64,000 nt of DNA from Methylobacter sp. Lineage in GTDB: Bacteria; Pseudomonadota; Gammaproteobacteria; Methylococcales; Methylomonadaceae. Each line of letters starts with the position of its first letter. The stretch's first letter is position 1. Both the position numbers and the translations under genes were made by a program. The notes under the pieces are model-generated. The model was given only the letters and a program-made list of their open reading frames with translations, was not told the origin of the DNA and made no database searches. The DNA is taken from NCBI GenBank assembly GCA_023229605.1, contig JALNYY010000002.1, positions 1 to 64,000 on the forward strand, written 5' to 3'. This document shows positions 18,201 to 23,655 of the stretch, in pieces.

Positions 18201-19545
18201 TCCGGCTGACGAAAGCGGCCAAACTCTGAGCTTTACCACCAGCAATAACAACAACGCGTTGTTCAGCGTGCAGCCGACTATCGACAGCAACGGCAACCTG
18301 AGCTACACCCCGGCGGCCAACGCCAACGGCAGCGCCACCGTGACTGTATCGATCAAGGATAACGGCGGCACGGCTAATGGCGGCACAGACAGCAGCGCCA
18401 GCCAGACCTTCAAGATCACGGTGAGTCCGGTTAATGATCTGCCTACCGGTACGGTAACTATCAGCGGAACCCCTTCTGTCGGGCTCGCCCTAACTGCCGG
18501 CAACAACTTGGCCGATGCTGATGGTTTGGGTGCTATTAGTTACCAGTGGAAAGCTGACGGTGTTAATATCAACGGCGCCACAGACGGGAGCTATACTCTG
18601 AAAGAAGCTGACGCAGGCAAGCATATCTCCGTAGTCGCCATTTACACTGACGGTCAAGGTAATAATGAAAGTGTAGCCAGCGAAGAAACAGGAGCAGTAG
18701 CTGCAGTGACCATCAACCTCAGTCAGCAAACCGGAAACACCGATAGCAAGCCGGGTTCAGACACCGGCACGGGCAATAACAATAATCAAGGCAATAATAA
18801 CGGCACCGGTAACAATACAGGTAATAACACAGGTAATAACAATAATACCGGTACTGGCAATAGCACTGGTACGGGTAATAACAGCTATAATACCGATACA
18901 GACAACGGCAATAACAACACAGGTAATAACTCCAACACCGGCAATAATACAGGTCCCAACAACTCCGGTTCCAGCCCTAATCAAACCATAGTGGTGGATA
19001 TGAAGTTGAGCGTCGATTCGAACGGCAATGGTACGAGCGGCGGCACTATTAACTTACCGTCCAGCGCCTTTGCCGGGTTGGATACGACAGGGGTGATAAC
19101 TATTACCGGCGCCCAGTCCAGCGGACAAAGTTTGCCGTCATTTATCAGCGTTAACCCCAGCACCGGGGCCGTGACGGTAAAAGATGGCGCTGTCGTGACC
19201 AGTCCGATAACCGTGAAAGTCACCATAAGAGACGGGCAGGGCAAGCAGGTGGTTGTTCTGGTCAAGGTGCAGCCGCAAAAAGGCAGATCGGAGCAACAGG
19301 GGAAGCGGGATCAAGATCAAGATCAAGATCAGCCGCAGGCTGGAGATCATCCGCAGGGGCAGGAGGGGACAGGGCGAAATCAACAAGGCCGATTGGAGCG
19401 GAGCGATAAGCAACTGGCTCACGCCGGCAAGCCCGGTTTAACGCAACAGCTGCAGATGGTGGGCAGAAAAGGCTTTGAACTTCACCGCCTAAAATTGCTG
19501 GACAGCTTGGCAAGCCTTGTTAACAATGACAAGGATGCAGCCTGA
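9226..19545 (+). CDS. giant LEPR-XLL/DUF4347 repetitive surface protein
   Basis: A single unbroken frame of 3439 residues. A short basic leader precedes a LEPR-XLL motif (ALEPRLMFDGAAA, residues 38-50). A DUF4347 domain spans about 112-275 (DSISIVSHGDSGLLLLG, LLYGCDVGAGSAG). A glycine-rich beta region covers about 370-640. Sixteen repeats of about 124 residues follow (about 645-2625), then a cadherin-like domain and three near-identical 110-residue repeats (about 2738-3070). An Asn/Gly/Thr linker (3165-3252) and a charged, Gln-rich tail end it. No classical RTX nonapeptides are seen. It is probably an exported adhesin or fibre, and the transport genes downstream are its likely exporters. Confidence 0.9.
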   Translation: MNFIKSPFKEKSGKTNSSLSTSVLWGDSQHKPRRTMIALEPRLMFDGAAAATAADVTVQDAPPTVDQTAQAADAKALLDAAAAYVPPVADKAPPADVVPPAPEMAQPAVAVPHEVLFVDGRIQDYQAVVAAAAPGAEVVVLDPNRDGVMQIAEALKGRTGIDSISIVSHGDSGLLLLGDVGLFSGNMDKYTSELQTIGNALTANGDILLYGCDVGAGSAGHAFIDTLAAITGADVAASSNSTGAAGLGGDWNLEITTGTIDYSSALDVSKLSNYDHLLVTTSVNTVAQLQAAIATGNTDNVDDIITLTGNITFALAGDAITINVTDNHKMTIVGGGFTLSGANLARVLNITTTGTGSVEIDNLTITNGFVTGDGANGNVTGGDGGIGKAGGDALGAAIYNAGTLTISGSTITSNKAAGGGGSGGSSSGYGDGGGGGGGFGTTFGGAGGTSHGSVGAAAPTAASAGTGGNGGNNKTGGAGGGRGGSTSGGAGGAYGAYSSGGSGGTANSGGGLAIGGGGGGTGLDKAGGAGGNAAGGIYNTSAGIITILTSTITNNIGAGGGGGGGTYAAAPGVNGGAGGAGIGGIWNAGGTVRMDSGSYATMATGNTGGGGSGGLAPGASTGAAGSAVSKISTTSGTTITNYTPPAAITSAAYDASTNVLAVTGANMTTGDTIDPTKLTLTGEGGNTYTLTSSSVTASSATAFSITLNAADQINVEGLLNKNLTSSVTSNTTYNLAGAANWDSTASAPADTTGNGITVSNVQTPTITSSTYDAGTGTLAVTGTNLVKASGATNDITANKLTFTGEGGATYTLTDTSNVEITSGTAFTITLSATDKAAINQMINKNGTASTNGTTYNLAAADDWNTVITGGDISDATGNGITVSNVAVPAITSSTYDASTGSLVVTGTDFLKLNGATNDIVANKFTFTGEGGATYTLTDSSNVEITSGTAFTITLSATDKAAINQMINKNGTASTSGTTYNLAAAEDWTAGAAAGVTDADLTGNGITASNVAVPAITSSTYDASTGSLVVTGTGFLKLSGATNDIVANKFTFTGEGGATYTLTDSSNVEITSGTAFTITLSATDKAAINQMINKNGTASTSGTTYNLAAAEDWTAGAAAGVTDADLTGNGITASNVAVPAITSATYDYNTNILVVTGTGFLSKSGATNDIDLTKLTFTGEGGATYTLTNATGVEITSATSFSVTLSGADLTNVEALLNKDGTSSVSATTYNVSAAASWNRGDSSNGSDTTNAVTVSNYAAPTVTSATYDASTNVLTVTGTNLVSKSGAANDVAVSLLTLTGEGGTYTLTSSDVEITDATTFSVTLNAADQVVVRGLLNKNGTSSSGATTYNLAAAEDWMAGTAVATVVADLTGNGITVSNVQTPTITSSTYDSDTGVLTVTGTNLFKKVGANNDIDLTKLTFTGQGGATYTLTNATGVEITSATSFTATLAGADKTGVDALLNKIGTSANDSTTYNLAAADDWMTGADAAANIADASNAITVSISPKITSATYDAATGSLVVTGTNMQAKTGAVNDITAAKLTFTGEGGATYTLTDSADVELTSATSFTVALSATDKAAINQIVNKNGTASTGATTYNLAAADDWDAQVTAGDTSDLTGNGITASNVAVPTITSSTYNAATGSLVVTGTGFLKLAGATNDIVASKLTFVGEGGSTYTLTDTANVEITSGTAFTITLSATDKAAINQIVNKNGTASTSATTYNLAAAEDWAAGADAAVVVADLTGNGITASNVAAPTITSSTYDATTGSLVVTGTGFLSKSGATNDIVANKLTFTGEGGATYTLTDTANVEITSGTAFTITLSATDKAAINQIVNKNGTASTSATTYNLAAAEDWAAGADAAVVVADLTGNGITVSNVAVPTITSSTYDAATGSLVVTGTGFLSKSGAANDIVANKLTFVGEGGATYTLTDSANVEITSGTAFTITLSATDKAAINQIVNKNGTASTSATTYNLAAAEDWAAGADAAVVVADLTGNGITAGNVAVPAITSSTYYANSGVLVVSGAGFLSKSGASNDIVADKLTITGEGGTTYTLTDTANVEITSGTAFTITLSATDKAGVNQIVNKNGTASTSATTYNLAAAEDWAAGADAAVVVADLTGNGITASNVAAPTITSSTYDATTGSLVVTGTGFLSKSGATNDIVANKLTFTGEGGATYTLTDTANVEITSGTAFTITLSATDKAAINQIVNKNGTASTSATTYNLAAAEDWAAGADAAVVVADLTGNGITVSNVPVPTITSSTYDAATGSLVVTGTGFLSKSGAINDIVANKLTFVGEGGATYTLTNTANVEITSGTAFTITLSATDKVAINLIVNKNGTASTSSTTYNLAAAEDWAAGADAAVVVADLTGNGITASNVAVPAITSATYDAVTGSLVVTGTGFLKLAGATNDIVASKLTFTGEGGETYTLTDSANVEITSGTAFTITLSATDKAAINQIVNKNGTASTSATTYNLAAAEDWAAGADAAVVVADLTGNGVTASNVPVPTVTSATYVNNTGVLVVTGANFVKRAGAANDIDVAKLTVTGQGGATYTLTGTANVEITSSTEFTVTLTGADKAGVNALFNKTGFNANDSTVYNLAAAEDWAAGADAAVVVADLTGNGISVTANAAPTSSNGTVTVNEDHAYTFAAADFHFSDADSGDTLQLVKVTGLPGAGTLTLNGAAVTANQAITVADINAGNLKFTPAANANGAGYVSFTYQVSDGKDYSGSSYTETIDVTAVNDAPGFTKGANQTVNEDAGAQMVNGWATGLSKGPADESGQTLSFDVSNDNNALFSVQPTIDSNGNLSYTPAANANGSATVTVSIKDNGGTANGGTDSSASQTFTITVNPVNDAPGFTKGADQTVNEDAGAQTASNWATGLSAGPADESGQTLSFTTSNNNNALFSVQPTIDSNGNLSYTPAANANGSATVTVSIKDTGGTANGGTDSSASQTFTITVNPVNDAPGFTKGADQTVNEDAGAQTVSNWATGLSAGPADESGQTLSFTTSNNNNALFSVQPTIDSNGNLSYTPAANANGSATVTVSIKDNGGTANGGTDSSASQTFKITVSPVNDLPTGTVTISGTPSVGLALTAGNNLADADGLGAISYQWKADGVNINGATDGSYTLKEADAGKHISVVAIYTDGQGNNESVASEETGAVAAVTINLSQQTGNTDSKPGSDTGTGNNNNQGNNNGTGNNTGNNTGNNNNTGTGNSTGTGNNSYNTDTDNGNNNTGNNSNTGNNTGPNNSGSSPNQTIVVDMKLSVDSNGNGTSGGTINLPSSAFAGLDTTGVITITGAQSSGQSLPSFISVNPSTGAVTVKDGAVVTSPITVKVTIRDGQGKQVVVLVKVQPQKGRSEQQGKRDQDQDQDQPQAGDHPQGQEGTGRNQQGRLERSDKQLAHAGKPGLTQQLQMVGRKGFELHRLKLLDSLASLVNNDKDAA
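11155..17100 (+). repeat. 16 tandem repeats of about 371 bp inside the giant gene
   Basis: Each unit encodes ITSxTYDxxTGxLVVTGTxF, then NDIxxxKLTFTGEGGATYTL, a variable acidic part and NGITxSNV. Units 1-8 are diverged; units 9-15 are nearly identical. Units 3 and 4 are close twins, and units 10-11 resemble 13-14, about 1.1 kb apart. Copy number is likely to vary by recombination. Confidence 0.9.
17437..18430 (+). repeat. three tandem 330-bp cadherin-like repeats inside the giant gene
   Basis: Units begin NDAPGFTKGADQTVNEDAG at about 330-base intervals and end SASQTFTITVNPV. They are almost identical at DNA level, the best sign of recent duplication or gene conversion. Confidence 0.9.
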
Positions 19546-19576
19546 TATGGAATTAAATAACTTTGCGCATTGGGTC

Positions 19577-19596
19577 CCCCGTACGGGGATATTTTT
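19577..19596 (+). terminator. weak hairpin after the giant gene
   Basis: CCCCGTACGGGG followed by ATATTTTT lies between the giant gene and the tolC-like gene. It could partly terminate transcription so that the exporter is made in smaller amounts than its cargo. Confidence 0.45.
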
Positions 19597-19671
19597 AACC
19601 TGATAGTTGTAAAACGAGGCGGAGAGAGCCGTCTGTAATTCTTTCGACTAAATTAATAATAAAAAATTATC

Positions 19672-21231
19672 ATGAACTATCCAGTCTCCCAGTTGGTCGC
19701 CGGTCTTTCCGGCATTGTAATGCTCGCCGGTTGCGCGATCATGCCGGAACCTATTACACGAAGTGAGCAACAAACATCACTTGATGCCGATAAACTGGTC
19801 ATTTTTGCAAAACAGGAACCTATTGTCGCGCCAATTACTGTCTATGAAGCGATGGCCAGGGCGCTAAAATATAACCTCAATCATCGTGTCAAGATGATGG
19901 AGCATGCTGTGGCCGACGGGCAGTCCGATTTGGCAAAATTCAATTTATTGCCTGATTTGATTGCTTCGGCGGGTTATCGGGGGCGTGATAATTTTAGCGC
20001 ATCCAACAGCCGTAACGCTATAACCGGCGCCCAACAATTACAGTCATCGACTTCCCAAGACCGGTCGCGCAAGGTTTACGATTTTACTTTCAGTTGGAAC
20101 GTGCTGGACTTCGGTGTCAGCTATTTTCAGGCTAAGCAGGATGCGAACAGGGTTTTGGTTGCAGAAGAAACCCGTCGTAAAACCGCGCAATTATTGATGC
20201 AGGATGTGCGTACAGCATTCTGGCGTATGGCTGGCACCCAACAATTGGAGGGAGAGATCGATAAAATCCTGGGCAGCGCCAAGCAGGCATTGAAAGACGC
20301 ACAGGGTATCGAGAGCGAACGTCTGTCTGCACCGCTGTCCATACTGCAATACGAAAAAGATCTACTGGAAATCATCCGGAAACTGGAAGAACTATCAGAA
20401 ACGTTGCGTCTCGCCAAGACCGAACTGGCCTCTTTGCTGGGCATATCGCCCAACCAGAAATTTGAGCTCAAATTACCTGAAAACAACGCGCTGCAAGCGC
20501 CGGAATTTTCATTGGCTATTGAGAAAATGGAAGAAATGGCTTTGCAACAGCGTCCTGAATTGCGTGAGGAAATTTACAATAACAGGATTACCACAGAAGA
20601 AACGCATAAAGCCATATTGCGCCTGCTTCCCGGTATTGAATTCAGGGCCGGTTATAACCATGACAGCAACTCGTATCTGTTAAATAACAACTGGCTGGAA
20701 TTGAGCGGCTTAATCAGCAATAACCTGATGGAGTTGGTTTCGGCTCCGGCCCGTTTTAGCCAGATAGACGCCCAGGAAAAGCTCGGGGATACGCGGCGGT
20801 TATCCGTTTACATGGCGGTATTGACCCAGGTTCATTTGTCCTACCAGCAGTTCTTGGTTGCAGAGCAGCAGTATAAGCGCACCCAGGAACTGGATGAAAT
20901 CAATCAGAAGATTTCCAAGCATATCACTACAGACGCCGAAAATGAGGCCAAAACCGAGTTGGAACGCATTCGTGCGACGACCAATGCCTTGATGTCGCGG
21001 TTACAGCTGCTTGAAGGCTATGCCGGCATTCAAAGTTCGCTGGGCAGGGTTTATGTCTCGCTGGGCCTTGATCCTTTGCCGGTTTTTATTGAAAATTACG
21101 ATATTAACACTCTGGCGAGTTCCATCGAAGCGGTGGATAAAAACTGGCAGGCCGGACGGTTTCCGTCGGCAACGAAACCGGCAGCAGACACGTTATCGGC
21201 CGTTGATTCTAGTGCGGTTAAGAAGGATTAG
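19672..21231 (+). CDS. TolC family outer membrane lipoprotein
   Basis: A 519-residue protein. The signal peptide ends in lipobox VMLAGC (residues 16-21), so it is probably lipid-anchored. The body has the long helical coiled coils and internal duplication of outer membrane efflux proteins (TVYEAMARALKYNLNHRVKM opens the first half; a second helical pair follows after residue 280). It forms trimeric outer membrane exit ducts in type I secretion and efflux. Its partners are the adaptors directly downstream; the cargo is probably the giant protein upstream. Confidence 0.85.
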   Translation: MNYPVSQLVAGLSGIVMLAGCAIMPEPITRSEQQTSLDADKLVIFAKQEPIVAPITVYEAMARALKYNLNHRVKMMEHAVADGQSDLAKFNLLPDLIASAGYRGRDNFSASNSRNAITGAQQLQSSTSQDRSRKVYDFTFSWNVLDFGVSYFQAKQDANRVLVAEETRRKTAQLLMQDVRTAFWRMAGTQQLEGEIDKILGSAKQALKDAQGIESERLSAPLSILQYEKDLLEIIRKLEELSETLRLAKTELASLLGISPNQKFELKLPENNALQAPEFSLAIEKMEEMALQQRPELREEIYNNRITTEETHKAILRLLPGIEFRAGYNHDSNSYLLNNNWLELSGLISNNLMELVSAPARFSQIDAQEKLGDTRRLSVYMAVLTQVHLSYQQFLVAEQQYKRTQELDEINQKISKHITTDAENEAKTELERIRATTNALMSRLQLLEGYAGIQSSLGRVYVSLGLDPLPVFIENYDINTLASSIEAVDKNWQAGRFPSATKPAADTLSAVDSSAVKKD

Positions 21232-21270
21232 GCGAGTAGTCCTGTAGGTTGGACTAAGAATTTGGTTAAA

Positions 21271-21371
21271 AATAACTTCCCGAAATCACTGTCTTCTATC
21301 GTCAAGCCGTTTGTGCCGAGCCCTTCGGCTATACGCTCAGGGCGAACGGAAAAATTTATTGGGAAGTTATT
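21271..21371. repeat. MITE-like element, copy 2
   Basis: Perfect terminal inverted repeats AATAACTTCCC and GGGAAGTTATT enclose the same core as copy 1, about 12.2 kb upstream. It occupies the intergenic gap between the tolC-like and hlyD-like genes. Confidence 0.75.
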
Positions 21372-21524
21372 AATGACGGTATCCTAAGCCTGTTTGAGCG
21401 AAAGCGGAAACTTGCGTTTCCGTCCATCGCTGCATGATAAGCCGGAAAAGTCCACTCAGCATTACGCTTGGTTCGCCTCTGGCCTACTCATTTTTAACTC
21501 CCAGCAAACAAACCAAGACCTATT

Positions 21525-22322
21525 ATGCGTATTTTTTTAAGATTGCTCATCTGCATCACCGGCTTTAGCGTTTTCAGCACAGTCTACTCCGCCGAGACGG
21601 CGGAAATTCGCGCTCAACTCAATGCACTGCATTCCACTATCCTGTCCAGTGAAATGGCGGCAAAAATCATTCAGCTCAATGTTCAGGAGGGCGAACGGTT
21701 TAAACAAGGGGATTTACTGGTCGCGTTCAATTGCGCCGAACAACAGGCGCAACTGAAAAAAGCGCAGGCCGTTGTGCAAGCCACCGAAAAAACTTATGAG
21801 GTTAATACTCGTTTAACCAAACTCAATTCGATGAGTCCGTTGGAACTTGAAATGGCGGCTGCCGAAGTTGCCAAGGCCAAAGCCGATATTGCCTTGATGG
21901 GGGCGGTGCTGCAAAAATGTACAATCTCCGCGCCTTTTTCGGGTCGCGTGGCGGAGCGTCTGGTGCAGCGCTATCAATACGTTAAAGCAGGCGACCCGAT
22001 TCTGGATATTCTGGATGACAGCCAGCTTGAAATCACTGTACTGGTACCCTCCAGCTGGCTGATGTGGTTGAAGCCGGGCTATGAGTTTAAGGTTTTCCTT
22101 GAAGAAACGCAGCGCGAGTATCCGGCCAAAGTCAAGATGCTGGGCGCGCGCATCGATGCAGTCAGTCAATCCATTAAAATTACCGGCGTCATTACCGGCA
22201 AGGCTGACGATCTGCTGGCCGGGATGAGCGGGCGCGCTATTTTTCCATCGGCGACCGCCAAGGATGGAGGAGGCGCCGCAGTCGGTCAGGAATCGATGCA
22301 ACCGTCTGCCAGGCATGACTGA
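21525..22322 (+). CDS. HlyD-like periplasmic adaptor protein
   Basis: This 265-residue protein has a signal peptide (about 1-22), a split biotinyl-lipoyl domain (KIIQLNVQEGERFKQGDLLVAF and ISAPFSGRVAERLVQ), a helical hairpin between the halves, and a beta-barrel part (LDDSQLEITVLVPSSW). It is shorter than typical adaptors. The C-terminal 25 residues (TAKDGGGAAVG onward) come from a dispersed coding repeat also seen in damX and pilP. The adaptor would bridge the inner membrane component and the TolC-like duct. The stop overlaps the next gene's start by 8 bases. Confidence 0.8.
   Translation: MRIFLRLLICITGFSVFSTVYSAETAEIRAQLNALHSTILSSEMAAKIIQLNVQEGERFKQGDLLVAFNCAEQQAQLKKAQAVVQATEKTYEVNTRLTKLNSMSPLELEMAAAEVAKAKADIALMGAVLQKCTISAPFSGRVAERLVQRYQYVKAGDPILDILDDSQLEITVLVPSSWLMWLKPGYEFKVFLEETQREYPAKVKMLGARIDAVSQSIKITGVITGKADDLLAGMSGRAIFPSATAKDGGGAAVGQESMQPSARHD
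22253..22285. repeat. 33-bp dispersed coding repeat, copy in the hlyD-like gene
   Basis: GACCGCCAAGGATGGAGGAG opens the unit, read here as TAKDGGGAAVG. It matches 39344-39376 in damX with about six differences and the complement of the pilP repeats at 33682-33828. Confidence 0.7.
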
Positions 22323-23655
22323 TACAGCGACTGAGGCGCATCGGCAGCTGGCGGCGCTGGCGACATTGCTGCAACTGGAAAAAGCCTTCCGTAACGCCGA
22401 TACCGCCGAAGCGCTGGCCTATACGCTGGTTAATGACAGCCGCCGCCTGATTGAATACCGTCAGGCGGCGCTGTGGCGAATAGACGGATCGCAAGTGGCC
22501 GCAGTCTCAGGTTTGGCGGTGATCGACTCTAATGCTCCGTATATTTTCTGGTTGAAACAGGTCTTCAGGCAGTTGTCTGCGGACACTTCAGGCGGCATTC
22601 GGCCCCTGACGGCAGAAGATCTGGAAGGCGATTGTGCCGATGAGTGGCAACAATGGTTACCCGCTCATGCCTTATGGCTGCCGGTGTCGGCTTATGGCGC
22701 TACGCCGCAAGCCGGATTACTGCTGGCGCGGGAAGCTGCCTGGTCGGATGGTGAGCTTTATTTGCTGGAGCACGTGGCGCACACCTTCGGCCATGCCTGG
22801 GCCGCTTTGTCGCCGAGGCCGCCTTTCTGGAAACAGGACTGGCTGACTAAAAAGCGCTTGATGGTCGGTCTGGCTGTGCTGTTTTGTCTGCTATGGATTC
22901 CGGTTCGGCAAACGGCAATGGCTCCGGCCAGCGTTATTCCCGCACATCCGACGATACTCAGGGCCGCTATCGACGGCGTCATCGACCGGTTTTTTGTCCA
23001 ACCCAATGACCAGGTGGCAAAAGATCAGTTGTTGTTAAGTCTTGAAGAAGAGACGATTAAAAACAAGCTGATAGTTACCCGCAAGGCTTTGGCGGTTGCC
23101 GAAGCCGAATATCGCAAAACCGCGCAGCAGGCGATGTTCGATATGGACAGCAAGGCGCAGGTCAATATCCTTCAAAGCCGAGTCGAGCAGCAGCAGGCCG
23201 AAGTGCGCAGCATGGAGGATTGGCTGGCGCGTATAGACATTAAAGCGCCTCATGCCGGGATAGCGGTATTTTCCGATGTTAACGACTGGATAGGCAAGCC
23301 GGTCACCGTCGGCGAGCGCATTTTGATGGTTGCCGATCCGGCCGATGTCGAGCTGGAAGTCCAGTTGCCGATTGCCGATGCGATTAATCTGGAGCCTGGC
23401 GCCAAGGTGCAGTTTTTTTTAAATGTCGATCCGGTAACGCCGGTTTCGGCTGTCCTCTATTTTGCCGCCTATCAAGCCGAAGTTACGCCTGACGAGGTTT
23501 TGGCCTATCGATTGAAAGCCAGGTTCAAGCAAGCGGGCGTGTTGCCCAGGATCGGCTTGAAAGGGACAGCCAAAGTCTTCGGTTCGCGGGTTCCTTTTGT
23601 GTATTATCTGTTAAGAAGACCTTTGGCGGCATTGAGACAATGGATGGGGATGTAA
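22315..23655 (+). CDS. GAF-like domain fused to a membrane-anchored HlyD-like adaptor
   Basis: A 446-residue protein. Residues about 5-165 look like a cytoplasmic GAF-type sensor (LQLEKAFRNADTAEALAYTL, RQAALWRIDG). One transmembrane segment (about 181-203, MVGLAVLFCLLWIPV) is followed by a periplasmic HlyD part with lipoyl halves (IDGVIDRFFVQPNDQVAKDQ and DIKAPHAGIAVF) and a coiled coil. Start at 22315 overlaps the previous stop; its end overlaps the M50 gene by 16 bases. It is probably an adaptor whose export activity can respond to a cytoplasmic signal. Confidence 0.75.
   Translation: MTDTATEAHRQLAALATLLQLEKAFRNADTAEALAYTLVNDSRRLIEYRQAALWRIDGSQVAAVSGLAVIDSNAPYIFWLKQVFRQLSADTSGGIRPLTAEDLEGDCADEWQQWLPAHALWLPVSAYGATPQAGLLLAREAAWSDGELYLLEHVAHTFGHAWAALSPRPPFWKQDWLTKKRLMVGLAVLFCLLWIPVRQTAMAPASVIPAHPTILRAAIDGVIDRFFVQPNDQVAKDQLLLSLEEETIKNKLIVTRKALAVAEAEYRKTAQQAMFDMDSKAQVNILQSRVEQQQAEVRSMEDWLARIDIKAPHAGIAVFSDVNDWIGKPVTVGERILMVADPADVELEVQLPIADAINLEPGAKVQFFLNVDPVTPVSAVLYFAAYQAEVTPDEVLAYRLKARFKQAGVLPRIGLKGTAKVFGSRVPFVYYLLRRPLAALRQWMGM

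Noticed and set aside
16399..18222. Two long antisense open frames of 271 codons each inside the giant gene.
   Set aside because: They mirror the repeat structure of the sense gene, have no ribosome sites and no family resemblance; they arise from the codon bias of the repeats.
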